In this document: piece by piece, positions 1-12,300 of the stretch | Layout: every line of letters begins with the position of its first letter | Numbering within the stretch: position 1 is the stretch's first letter | Origin: Phascolomyces articulosus | Taxonomy: Eukaryota > Mucoromycota > Mucoromycetes > Mucorales > Lichtheimiaceae | Length of the DNA: 64,000 nt | NCBI GenBank assembly: GCA_025677815.1 | Contig: JAIXMP010000021.1 | Coordinates: 434,001-498,000, forward strand | Direction: 5' to 3' | Notes under the pieces: generated by a model | Told to the model about the DNA's origin: nothing | What the model saw: the letters and a program-made list of their open reading frames with translations, nothing else | Database searches by the model: none | Program-made: the position numbers and the translations under genes

Positions 1-387
1 TATCCTTCTTATTAACCACAGTTGTCTTATCATATATAAATGTATTACAATTACCATATACAAAAAAAGCATTACCTAGACCAAAGAGCACACATATACT
101 TCCATAACAGCATAGAAGTTTCTTTTGGTAGAATGGTGCGTGTTAGTGTTGTTTACATAGTACTGGGTTGAACTATTTTGCCAGGGTTACAGGCCCGAGA
201 CTCCGTTGTCGTGATTAAGTGATTTGATTGGCTAAGCATCCCCCTGACGAAAAACTTTTTTTTTTTGAGTTTAGCTGACCCTCAATCAACAGGGATAGCC
301 GAGATTGAAAAAAAAACAACTGATTGCTCTTTCTCTCTCTCTCTCTCTCTCTCTTACCTCCCTTTTCCGCACATCCTTCTATTAGCC
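1..387. promoter_or_regulatory. 5' flank of the phosphate carrier gene
   Basis: No gene is visible here. The stretch ends in a CT dinucleotide run at about 332-354, just upstream of the carrier ATG at 388. Pyrimidine-rich leaders of this kind are common in front of highly expressed fungal genes, so this is probably promoter plus 5' UTR. A transcription start cannot be fixed from the sequence. Confidence 0.4.
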
Positions 388-1852
388 ATGTTCCCCTCCC
401 AGCAATCTTTGAAGAAGAACTTTTTCATCCCTTCCGCCGGTGCTGATGCCGCTGCTCCCTCTGGCGCTGGCTTGTATGCCCGTTTCGCCTTCGCTGGTGC
501 CGTCTGTTGTGCTGTCACCCACGGTGCTATGACTCCCGTTGATGTCGTCAAGACTCGTATCCAATTGGAGCCTGAAGTCTACAACCGTGTAAGTATTCTT
601 TGAAGCTATTCAAAACTTTGCATAAATAATATATAGCTATCTATTGAAAGTTGATATATGATACGATACAATAAAGGAGTGTTCATATACAAAGAAAAAT
701 TATGAGGAAACCGATTATTGATGAATGTACGCGCACTGTTTGTTTTAAATAAATTAGGGTATGATTGGTGGTTTCCGTCAAGTCATTGCTGCTGAAGGTG
801 CTGGCGCTCTTCTTACTGGTTTTGGGTAAGTATAGTAATAGAGTCTTTATAAAAACAAATAAACTAAATATATACCTTGTTTTTGAACTAGTCCTACCGC
901 TGCTGGTTACTTCTTGCAAGGTGCCTTCAAGTTCGGTGGTTACGAATTCTGGAAGAAGACCTTCATTGATGCTGTTGGTATCGAAAGTGCCCGTGAAAAC
1001 CGTACTGCTATCTACCTCGGTTCATCTGCTATTGCTGAATTCTTTGCTGACGTTGCCCTTTGCCCCTTGGAAGCTACCCGTATTCGTCTCGTCTCTCAAC
1101 CTGACTTTGCTTCCGGTCTTGGTAGCGGTTTCGCTCGTATCTTGAAGGAAGAAGGTGTCCTCAAGGGTTTCTACTCTGGCTTCGGTAAATACATAACAAA
1201 TTTTTTTTAGCTTGTTTATTTTGTAATAGTGGCGAGACAGTTTTAGTAACACGAAAAATATATATAATATAGGTCCTATCTTGTTCAAGCAAGTTCCTTA
1301 CACCATGGCCAAGTTCGTTGTCTACGAAAAGGCTGCTGAAAGCATCTATGCTTCTTTGAAGACTCCCAAGGACCAATTGGCTCCTTCCACTGTCACCACT
1401 GTCAACTTGGGTGCTGGTATCATTGCTGGTACTGCCGCTGCCATTATCTCCCAACCCGCTGATACCTTGTTGTCCAAGATTAACAAGCAAAAGGGTGCTG
1501 AAGGTGAATCCGTCGCCTCCCGTCTTATCTCCATGTCTAAGCAATTGGGTGCTAAGGGTCTTTTCGTTGGTCTTGTAAGTGTTTGGTTTCGTTGTAAACT
1601 GTTGTATCAAAAACCACAACAACAATTTGGAAATACTAATTCATTTATAATTATCTAGGGTCCCCGTATTGTCATGGTTGCCACTCTTACTGCTGGTCAA
1701 TTGTAAGTCGAGTTTTTAATTTTATGTTAGAGGGAAACTTTCAAGAAGTAGAAGACCAAATATTTACTAATGATATGACTTTTTATAGCGCTATCTACGG
1801 TGACATCAAGAGAGTTTTGGGCGCAACAGGAGGTGTCGAAATCAGCAAATAA
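388..1852 (+). CDS. MIR1: mitochondrial phosphate carrier (SLC25A3/Mir1 family)
   Basis: Six exons: 388-588, 758-825, 892-1184, 1273-1574, 1659-1702, 1789-1852. Joined they give 323 residues, the usual length for this family. The product should import inorganic phosphate with protons across the inner mitochondrial membrane for ATP synthesis. The three mitochondrial-carrier repeats are visible by their Px[DE]xx[KR]-type motifs: PVDVVKTR in exon 1, [10 protein letters not shown] in exon 3 and [10 protein letters not shown] in exon 4. The stretch [20 protein letters not shown] followed by GFGPTAAGYF is characteristic of phosphate carriers rather than other SLC25 members. All introns are GT-AG, the donors being GTAAGT or GTAAAT. 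The start at 388 puts a short basic N-terminus (SLKKNFF) before the first repeat. Codons are C-rich compared with neighbours, which suggests strong expression. It converges on the ABC transporter downstream. Confidence 0.95.
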
Positions 1853-2920
1853 GCATGTTATCATCGCTTTATTATCCATAATCATAATATCAGCAACTAT
1901 CGCAACACTCATAACAACATCAACAACCAAAACAACATCAATTCCAATTACACCCAACAAAACTACTACCACACCTCGGATAGAACAAAATCACATACAT
2001 AGATGCGATTGTTTTAAATACACGTCATTAGACTATTTTTCCCAATCATGGGCTGTACAAAAAAATCATTTATTTACTGTTTACTTTGTTTTGATATTTG
2101 GTTTTGAGGGAAGGGGTCTTTTTTCTTTGAGTGATTTCACATGAGGGATGTGTATGAGTTTTAAATTACTGAGGCTGAACGGAACGATAATAAAATTATA
2201 GCTAAAAATTGGTATTTCGACAAATTTTCTATATAAATAAAGGCACTTTACGCAAAAAGAACTGTTTTAAATCTATTAAAATATGCCCTGAAAATCATTT
2301 AACAGTTGCCGCACAGACGTCAAGAACGAAGAATAAAATATTAATACTTAAATATTTAAGAGATTACTAAGAAATTGCTCATATGAGTATCACTTCATTT
2401 AAGACAACCCAGAAAGGCGACAATTACCCTTAAATAACGGTACTTCATGATAAGTACCACCTTCATTTAATTAGGTATGATGAATGGTGATATAATAATG
2501 TCAAACAGTAGCAAGTACAGCCTATTATATGGTACACGTGAGATTTAACCCTTGTTTGCGTAAGAAATGATTCAGTGCAGCAACTTCCAGTATCACATTT
2601 GCTCTCTCCACTACAGACATCACCGTGTGTGCTTAAGTATTCCATTTTCTTCCACATGGCCAGATGTGTAAATCTTAATACTATTATAAGCAACATTTCA
2701 TTCTAATTATGAATATGAAAACCTTCCAACCCTTTCTTAATAAATCATACAGATACAAAAAAAATCTTATTGTGACGATATGAAAAACCATCACAGAAAT
2801 ACTAATAAGGAGATATTATTGTTTATTACTATTATTATTGAATACAGCGTTTAAAGTTTTTTTACAAGTATCGTGGTAAAATATACAAATTATTGTCAAT
2901 TATTATTAAAAAAACAAATT
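1853..2920. other. convergent intergenic region
   Basis: About 1.07 kb between the stop codons of the phosphate carrier (+) and the ABC transporter (-). It must hold both 3' UTRs. AT-rich with AATAAA-like hexamers near 2236 and 2332 that could serve the carrier mRNA. No gene is supported. Confidence 0.5.
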
Positions 2921-5900
2921 TTAAATAGTACTTAACGACTGATGCTCAACAAGTTCTGTATAAATCCCATTTCGTTTTAATAAATCCCAATGAGTTCCTT
3001 GCTCAGCAACTTGACCATCCTTTATAACACAAATTTGATCCGCATTCTATTATAATTATAAAAAGAACAAATAAAATTATAATCATTAAATTTCAAAATA
3101 ATAGTTATGAAATTATTTGCTTGTAATATGTACCTGAATTGTGGATAAACGATGTGCTATGGTGATGGTGGTACGTCCGCCCTCGTTAATGACATTATCA
3201 ATAGCTTCTTGAACTAGTTTCTCGGATTCGGAATCAAGGGCAGAAGTAGCCTCGTCGAGTAATAATACACGCGGATTACGAATTAATGCACGAGCAATAG
3301 CGATACGCTGTTTTTGGCCACCAGATAACTGTGAACCCTTGTCACCCACACGAGTATCATATCCGTTTGGTAAACTGGTAATAAATTTATGAATGTTGGC
3401 TGCTTGGCATACATGTTCGATTTCTTCTTGACTGATCTTTTCAACCAAGGAACCGAATCGAATATTGTCGGCGATTGTTAAATCAAATAATATAGGCTCT
3501 TGTTGCACGAGTGCAATATGACTTCGAAGATTATGCAACGAATAGGATTGGGTACTATTTTCGTCGAGACGCACAGTGCCTTGGGTAGGATCATACCATC
3601 GTTCCAACATGCCAATGGTGGTAGATTTACCACATCCACTGTTTCCAACAAGTGCAATTGTTTTACCTGCCATACACTCCAAATTGAAATCACCATGAAA
3701 AATAGGCACATTTCTTGTAGGATATTGGAATGCCACCTTGTCACACGTAATATTTCCATGTACAGTATCAGGCTCTATTCCTTCCAGATCAGGATCGATT
3801 TTTGGTTGTCGTTCAATAATCTCGAATGCAGACAGGGCAGCATATTTAGCCTTGGCAATACCAGACATATAAGTAGTAACACGACCCACATTCTGAGATG
3901 TTACCATGACTGCAAATAACACAACAATCATATCTTCAAAGGTAATCATTTCAATCTCAATCAGTCGTATGCCAGCATAAAATGCAACTGCATGGGTAAA
4001 TAGACTAATAGATTGACCGAGAGCATAACCAATGGATGCAAGGTAGGCTTTACGTTGAGCTAGTTTGTGAGGTCGCTCTGTTGCTTTTTCATACTTGGCT
4101 TCAAAATATCCTTGTTTTGTTAAAGAGGCAACAGTACGAATGGATTTGATGGCTTCGCTTGCTATCTCACCACTTTGAGCGCTTGCTTTTTGTACATCAT
4201 TGGCATATCCCATTTCAACTCTAGATTCATAGACAGTAGCAGCAATCATGAAAGGTGCGCATCCCAAAACAATCAATGTGAGAGCCCAACTGTATACAAA
4301 TGCGATAACATAACCTGTTTTTTTTTTTAAAAAAAAAAGGAGTATATTATGTGGTCAATCATTGTGTACTTCAATTGATCAATCCAGTATAGAAATTATA
4401 TACTGAACAGCAATATATGTTTTTCATCGAGTTTACCTGTAACACCAGTAAAAACTAAACTCGCGACTTCACCAAATATCTTGGACATAAGCTCATTGAC
4501 ATGTTTTGCATCGACCGCTAACATGGTAGTCAAAGCACCGACATTGTTCTTTTCCTCATCGAAAAACGCAACTTCTTGTTTCATATAGGCCCAAAGGATT
4601 CTATTTCGCAATCGTTTTGTATAGCGTTCACCTGCCACTTCAAAAGATGCCATTTGGATAATAAAGCCGGCCAAAGCAGCAATACCAATAATTACAAGGA
4701 GAAATGCATAAAGATTTGCTCCCATCATAGGACCTGGGTTGATTTCTTTCATCGGATCGATAATAATGACAATAAGACGTGCCAATACCAAAGAAATCAC
4801 TGGAAATACAGCGCCAGTGATAGCAGCGCCAAAAGTTCCAGAAATAATAAGAGGCCATTCTGGTCGCATTTCCATAAGAACCTTAAAAAAGGGTAACTTT
4901 TGTTTACTACGTTCTTTTTTTTCTTCCTTCTTTTTCTTGAGAGCCGACTCAATCCTATCGATGGAGGATGCTGTATTACTTGTGGTTTGTTTTAATGGAA
5001 ATCCATCTAGTTGTATAGCTGCCTCGTCGTCCATTGCAATGACACCATCTGGTGTTGTTACTTCTTGTTTTTCCATGGATTCAAGTTGGTCGCTATCTAA
5101 TATTTCATCTTGCTGCATTTGGTCCTCATTTTCTTTCTCTTGTTCCTTTGCAATTTCCTGTTTTCGAACCAAAGCGGCATAGAATCCATCCTTTTCCACA
5201 AGCTCTTGATGAGTTCCTTGTTCAACCATGACACCTTGTTGTAATACAATGATGGTATTAGCATTGCGAATTGTTGAAAGTCGATGGGCAATGACGATGG
5301 TTGTTCTATTTTCTGCTGCTGCATCCAAGGCAGCTTGTACCAATCGTTCAGAATGTGTGTCCAGGGCAGATGTTGCCTAGACACAATTTTTGAAGCACAT
5401 AATATTAACTATCAAAAATAATAATCCATTTGATCATTCTAAAAAAAAAAGTAAATCTACCTCATCAAGTAACAGAATGGCTGGATTCTTTATAATTGCA
5501 CGAGCAATCGCAATACGCTGTTTCTGGCCGCCAGAAATCATACTTCCATGTTCGCCAACCGGAGTATCGTACCCCCTTGGTAACTGCTTAATAAAGTTAT
5601 GACAATTGGCCTTTTTACATGCTTCGACAATTTCTTCATCAGAAACATCATTTCTAGTGGTACCCATCAATAGATTCTTTCGGATCGTCATATTAAACAA
5701 AACTGGCTCTTGTGATACTACGCCAATTTGCTGTCGCAACCAACTAACATTATAGTCTTTTAAATTCTTGCCATCCAACAGGATCGTACCGGATAATGGA
5801 TCATAGAAACGTTGCAAAAGTTGGACTACTGTTGATTTACCAGAACCAGAGGCACCCACCAAGGCAATGGTTTTACCAGAATTTACTTGAGCATTAAACT

Positions 5901-7405
5901 TTCGCAAGACTTGGATATCCTGCCGTGTTGGATAAGCGAAGTCAATATCCTGAAATTGAATATGACCTTGAATAGAAACATTCTTAATGCCACGTGTATC
6001 GTCAGGATCAATTTCAGGAACACGATCAATAACCGCAAAAATACGATGAGCTGCTGCACAAGCGCTGCTAACGGCTGCCAAATTCATAGGTAACGATAAG
6101 AGAGCCATGGTACCGCTTAACATAGCATAAAAAGCTACCAGGACTAATGGACCAGCCAACCGTGCTTCATCGGCTAGTTTTGAACCGTACCAGAATGCCA
6201 ATCCATAACTCCAAAATAGTACACAAAGAAATGCGCCAAATTGACAACCAAGAAGTACACCACGTTTGGTACCTGTTGCACATGCCTTTTCCAATTCTTT
6301 GTCATAACGATTTAAAAATCGTCGTTGTAAAGTAAATGCATAGACTGTTCGAATGCCTGAAAAGATTTGTTCAGCAATAGAACCAGCATCAGCATAAATG
6401 TTTTGAGTACTTTGGGTATATTTCGAATAAAAATGACTCATGGCTGTGCTGACAGCAGCAAGAATAGGGATGGGGGCGAGCATGACAACCGCTAGTTGCC
6501 ATCCTTTGGCCATAGCAATAACAACACCAGAAATGAGGGATGCTATCATTTGAACAAGTAGACCCAGTTTTTCGGATATACCATCTTGGATCATTTGTGT
6601 ATCAGTGGCAAGCCTTGTTGTTAAAGATCCTTCTTCTGCTTTATCAAACCCTATTATCAATGATAACAATAATTTTATAAGCAAATAATACGTTACATTT
6701 CATCTTTCATTAAATTCATTCTAATTATATATCTGCTACAATTATCATTACTTACATGACATATCTTGCTTTAATATCGCATGAACATACAATTGTCGTA
6801 TCCGTCTTGCCTGATTTTCACCAGATAAAACCCAGAACGCATGAGCAATATAGGCACCAACAAGAACTGCAACTCCCATATATACAAATATTAGGATCAT
6901 CTCCATTGTTGCTCCTAATAACTCGTCGGGTGAATACAGTGTATCTGAAAGACCTTCCAAAAATTTTCCAAAAATAATAAGACTACAATAATGATTAATA
7001 ATAATTGAATAAACTTTACTTGAAAAGATAAATGCTGTACGACTTTTTTTTTCGTGTATACCTTGCGGGGAGAAGAGCACCGATTCCGACAGAGCCAGTC
7101 ATAGCCAAGGCAATCATCAAAAAATCTTTTTTGGTTGCGAAGCGAAATAATTGATATATCCGTACTGAAGGTTCTTTTTCTTTCTTTTTTGGTTTAGGAT
7201 CTTCATTATTTTCCTGTTGTATATCCGCATGTTTCTCGTCATTATTCGTAAGAGCAGTGGTTTTTTGAATTGGATCCTTGACTTGTTGTTGCTGTATCTT
7301 GCTATACTCTAATTTTTCTGTTTTCTTCGCGTCAATTGTCATTTCGATCTTTTCTGTTACATGAGCGTCATTATGACGATGATTATCGTCTGCCTTTCGG
7401 GGCAT
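2921..7405 (-). CDS. full-length ABC-B transporter (MDR/P-glycoprotein type)
   Basis: Six exons on the minus strand: 7062-7405, 6756-6982, 5461-6650, 4437-5376, 3134-4314, 2921-3046. They join in frame to 1335 residues, the usual size of a TMD-NBD-TMD-NBD exporter. NBD1 has Walker [10 protein letters not shown] near residue 455, signature [13 protein letters not shown] near 561 and Walker B ILLLDE ending at 587. NBD2 has GNSGCGKST near 1121, the same signature near 1228 and [17 protein letters not shown]-loops (IAHRLSTI) are present in both, so both ATP sites look competent. A charged linker rich in Lys/Glu lies between the halves. The N-terminus is hydrophilic and ATG 7405 is the first in-frame Met (codons upstream lack one). 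The family exports hydrophobic drugs, lipids or peptide pheromones; Ste6-like pheromone export cannot be separated from drug export on sequence alone. Splice phases are consistent throughout, with no sign of decay. Confidence 0.93.
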
Positions 7406-8831
7406 TTGAGTATTTATGGATATAAGGAAAACAGAAGAAATGGCGATGGGAAAAAAAGAATGGAAGAAGAAAAGAAAAGCAGACAGATCAAATTCTCTCA
7501 ATCTCAAATTTTAGTTGCGATAAATGTATCATTTTTATTTAATACCAAGTTTTGTTCATAAGCAAGAAAAAAAGAGGGAACACAAAGATCAAGGGGACCA
7601 TTGTTGGACAGAAGACTATTTTAACTTTTTGAACAAATCTTTTTATCTTTTATGAAATGTCTGTTATCTAGATCATTGTCCACTTACTCATCAAGAACAT
7701 TATATGCTATATCATTACTACTACTGGTTATGCTGATCCCATGATTTTTTTCATTGAGGAATAGCCGATATCCTATACATACGCCTTCATTGTGAATATA
7801 TCATCATTTATCCTTCTTGATGAAGGATGATCACTCCGCTCTTCGACCCGATCTGATAAAAAAAAAGATCATCCGGAGATTCTTCCACGTACCCCATGGT
7901 ACAACCTTACCCATGAAGGATCGATGTAATTGTTATGAAGGACGATTGTACTAGTTTAATGTGGTCTGAAGGTGCCCGAAACAACTTTTTTCTGGATTTT
8001 CTTTCCAATCTACATAATTAATAGATGTGTATTGGTAACTACATGAACAGACCATTGTTTTGTTTCTTGTTCCCAACGTTACCAATTTTGAAAACGAACA
8101 TTTAGGTCCGAATCGTGATCATGAGCCGAAGCTCCCCGGAAATTTTCTAATGCGTGGGTGATCCAGCTGATTTTATTGTGACACAAGACTTTTTCCATTC
8201 CCAGGTATACCATCTTCTCTAAAGATAATGTAAAGAACATTATGTCGTTAACGAGCACCATACTGAGGCACGAATTTACTCTGGTTTCAATAATTGGCTT
8301 ACCCTATTAACACATTTAAAACGACAGATTGAATTTTGATCTACTAGTCAATTCTATTAATTTTTGTATAGCATAAAAAAACTGATAATATAGAGTTTTT
8401 ATGTTTATGCATAATTAAAGAATTCGATCATGAATATTAATATTTTTAAAAATCGTCCATGTATTATGCTAATCGTCTTTCTAGAAAATTGGGAAATGGT
8501 TGTACATATCAGATTAGCTACTATTAATTTCTTGTACGTTCATGGTTGTGTACATTATTCCTCATATTAGGTACACAGTAAGTAGTTTATATCCATCACG
8601 CAAGTCTTGCACCATGATCTGATAAATCACAACCCTCTTATTAATTGTTGTGGATTATTTTAATATTAGGCGTTATTCGATGATATGGTAAAGATAATAA
8701 ATGATATATAAACACACATTCATTTTATTTTTTTTAACGTGAAATGAAGTTAATTATTAGAGTGCAAACAAAAAAAAATACAATTGAGAATTAATACATA
8801 TTTCAATATTATGAGCAATAAAGTTTTAGCA
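7406..8831. other. intergenic, ABC transporter promoter side
   Basis: Upstream of the ABC transporter start. AT-rich with no supported gene. A minus-strand open frame at 8079-8261 encodes 60 residues ending in ENFRGASAHDHDSDLNVRF; its composition is not typical of random AT-rich DNA, but it has no family resemblance that I recognise and no clear splice partners. Confidence 0.35.
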
Positions 8832-9325
8832 TCAGAAAATGATAGTTTTACCCAAACGTTTCACAAGTAAAAGAAACGAATCAAAATCATACACAATGCC
8901 TTGATCATAAAGATTCTTGAAAGAATCAAGGGCACCTTTATTTTGACTTGTATGGTTATAAATCCGATCAACTATTTGGTTTGGGGTCATGTAAAGTTGT
9001 TCTTGCAATATCTTCTATTAATCCAATTCTAATGTTCGGTTCTGAACATAGGTTTGAAACAATATTTTGCTCAAAATATAAAGTTTATCTGCTGTATATT
9101 CACGATGATGCGGTTGTTTTTATCTTCACTGTTGGTTTTTCCATTTCCTTTTTTAACATCTTGTGCAGACGACGACATCATTAGGTCATTGTTTAGTTTC
9201 AGCTGTTGTTCCTCTTCATCATAATCATCTTCGTCATTATCATACAGTCCAAGCTCTTGCAATTGCTTCTCGTGTTGCTGCCAATGTTGTTCCAATTTTT
9301 CTTGAAATTCACGACCAAATATAAA
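8832..9325 (-). CDS. two-exon 3' part of an unidentified gene (or relic)
   Basis: Two stretches on the minus strand splice in frame: 9104-9325 and 8832-9014, with a GTGAAT donor and an AATAG acceptor bounding an 89-nt phase-0 intron. Together they encode 133 residues plus a TGA stop. The first exon starts after an acceptor-like CTCTACAAG and reads FIFGREFQEKLEQHWQQHEK, then an acidic tract (DNDEDDYDEEEQQ). The second reads ILQEQLYMTPNQIVDRIYNH and ends KRLGKTIIF. Charged, Gln/Glu-rich composition is unlike surrounding non-coding DNA. I found no upstream exon or start codon in the next several hundred bases, so it is either the end of a gene with distant exons or a relic. The family is not recognised. 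Confidence 0.35.
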
Positions 9326-12300
9326 CTTGTAGAGAAAAATATGATAAAATTAGTTTTAGTATATAGTTACTACACTTGCTGTCGCAGTGCTGAGGTATCA
9401 AGCAAAGTGTAATTTTAAGTTTAGGCTTATTTAGCTTTTTTTTCAATGTTGATATATAGCCGCATGCTACAACTATATATGTAGCATATTGCTTGTTATC
9501 AAATTTATACCTTAGGCATAGTGTTGGTCTGGTTTGTGAACAATAATTTAGAAGTACAGCGTGTCAGCCTCAAGTAGGAAAATTTGTGAGAAAAAGTAAT
9601 GTGGACAATATGCTCATAAACATAAATATATATATATTATACATTTAGATATGAATATATGCTGGTGATGTTTATCATTGTTAAAATGATATTTTAAAGA
9701 TTCATTTACCAAACATCAATAGAAAAACGAAAGTGGAGCAATGCTTTGGAAATACAAATACGTACTAATACAAAAATAAACTACTAATAGTGTATAATGA
9801 ATAGCATTCATATTACCTTACATTGTTATTATATGAAATAAACTTTTTTTCATTACTGAAGGAATAGCAATTACAAGCTGTTCTGTTAGTCATTTATTTT
9901 ATTCATAAATTATATAAAATAACACTGAAATGTGTGAGTATTCGAAGCAAGAATCATTGAGTAATATTACGTCATGACGTTATTACTACGTCATATAATA
10001 GTGGTGATATTGCTGTCAACATTATTACCAAGATATTCTGTAAATAACAGAAATGCAAAAGCTTACATGAGTGCGTAATAAACTAACCGAATGTAAGTTG
10101 TTGTTGATGCTGTGCATAAATAATATAATATGCTTTTATACGTTATTATCCACTTGGTATATTATTATAAATTTGATCAAACATTCATATATATAAAATA
10201 TCATTTATCAGGAAGCAAAGTGCACGTATCATAATGGATGATAAGTATATCAAAATAGTAAACGATGAAAAATTCACTAATTACCAAGTTCTTGGTTTAA
10301 TAAGACAATAAAAAATGCCTAAAAATGTCACAGCGACAGGGTGGTAATGTATTATTACCATTTGGAGTAAATTCCTCTTGAAACACCAGGTTGAGTTCGG
10401 AGAATGGGAGGATTACTTCCCATATTAAAAAATCATGCAAAAATCGGTGCTTGCTTTTTAGATGATAAATACAGAACAATTGACATTGGCTGCACCATCA
10501 TCATCACCCAACTAAAAAAATACATTTTTATTCTCTCTATCGTAATCAGCATGGTTAATTCCTCGTCTCTTTTCCAGCCCATCCAATTGGGTACAAGCTA
10601 TAACTCATGTTCAGATTAAAAAGTCACATTGAGCATTGCCGTTTTCGAGGATTGGAGGGTATTCCACAAATTGTAGAATGCCCAATGCCAAATGTAAGTA
10701 ATAAATAATGTTTGATTAATAGCATTTTTTCATGATGTATATATATATGTATAATACCTAGTATGTAATGTAGTAGCATAGAATATTTTCTTATGACAAA
10801 GAAATTTGCGCAGGAACTTTAGCGTAACATCAAACTATGTTACACCACCTGAACTTTGTTCACCATGTTGGTTTGACAGCTCCACTGTAGCCCATAGCTA
10901 CACTTAGTAATGGTGTAATACAATTCTTTACAATTGTAAATATATTAAAAACTACATCGGAGATGTCCATTTTGTAAATGCATTACACACATGATAGAAA
11001 TTCTCCCTTTCATAAATTAAGAGGATGGTACTAATCCAGAGTACGTTCGAGTGCTGTTTTTTTTAAAGAACTGGTGAACTCCTTGACGAGGTTGACAATG
11101 GTGTAATAGGTCATAATAGACACGACCGGGATTACTACTACCGATTCTTTCTTTAGGTATTATGTTCCAGCTATATAAAGCTTGAGAAAGATGTTTCTCA
11201 ATACTTACGACACTGTATCCTTGTTACCTTATTATTAAATATAATATCATTAAATACGTACGTAGCTATGTAGATATATTTTTTTTTCACGTAGAAGGAA
11301 CTTCGTATATGCATGATGCATTCAAATAGCAAAATATAATAAAGAAGGGCTGTGCCACAATTATAATGGTCGTCAACAACACGGGAGACTGTAGTATTTT
11401 ACAAACAGATAATAGTGTCCCTGTATTAACATCAACACCTTAGGGATAATTATCTTAGAATCAACTACACTACTAGTAACGCTGTCCATGTCAAGAATGG
11501 AGAAAAATGACGGTGCATAATGACAAGGATTAAGTTCTTATATAGGATAATCAGGATGAGAGAATAATACTGCGGATCAAAGTTCAAATAATTTTGGTAA
11601 TAATGCTGAAATCCATGAATAGCAGCCAATTCAGTTATGAATGCCGAAAGAAATATTTTATACTCATTAATATTTTCTTTTTATAGATGGTATTGCTTCA
11701 TGATGATCAATATATTCGTCCTTGATATAATTTATAGATATCACCAAGGAATTATTAACATCTTTTAAATTCGACCATTCATTTTATTAACATAAAATAC
11801 ACATGGTAACCATCATTTATTATTAATCCAAATCCTCTGCAAAACAATAGACCATCCAAGAGATCTCTAGGGAATGATAGTATCCAAGAATGTATACCCA
11901 AGATGGAAACTATAATAAATTATTGTAAATCTTGTGTATGTGAATACATATTCTCTTAATTATCTTACTTAATTATTTATCAAGTAATTGATAAATAAAA
12001 AGACCAATTATAATTATATTATACGCAACAAAATACACTTGATGACTTAATTGAGGTAATTCTTTAGCTATACTTTTTATTAATGAACCATTAATAAAAA
12101 AGCTAAAGTTTCGATCTTCTCGATATATGGCTTATTAAATCCAAAAGTCACGCTTTAGTGAACTTCTGTGTTAATTTTTAATTAATAACAATTATTTCAT
12201 CCTATACAACACACATTTAAGCTTTTCTTTTACAACTATAAGGGTTGATTGTTACAATTGTGATTAATGATAAAATTGTATTGTATTTTTTGAGTTTACA

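Noticed and set aside
7405..7507. Upstream extension of the ABC transporter frame
   Set aside because: The extension has no ATG (it would start at TTG), and the hydrophobic stretch is out of place before a hydrophilic N-terminus; ATG 7405 was preferred.
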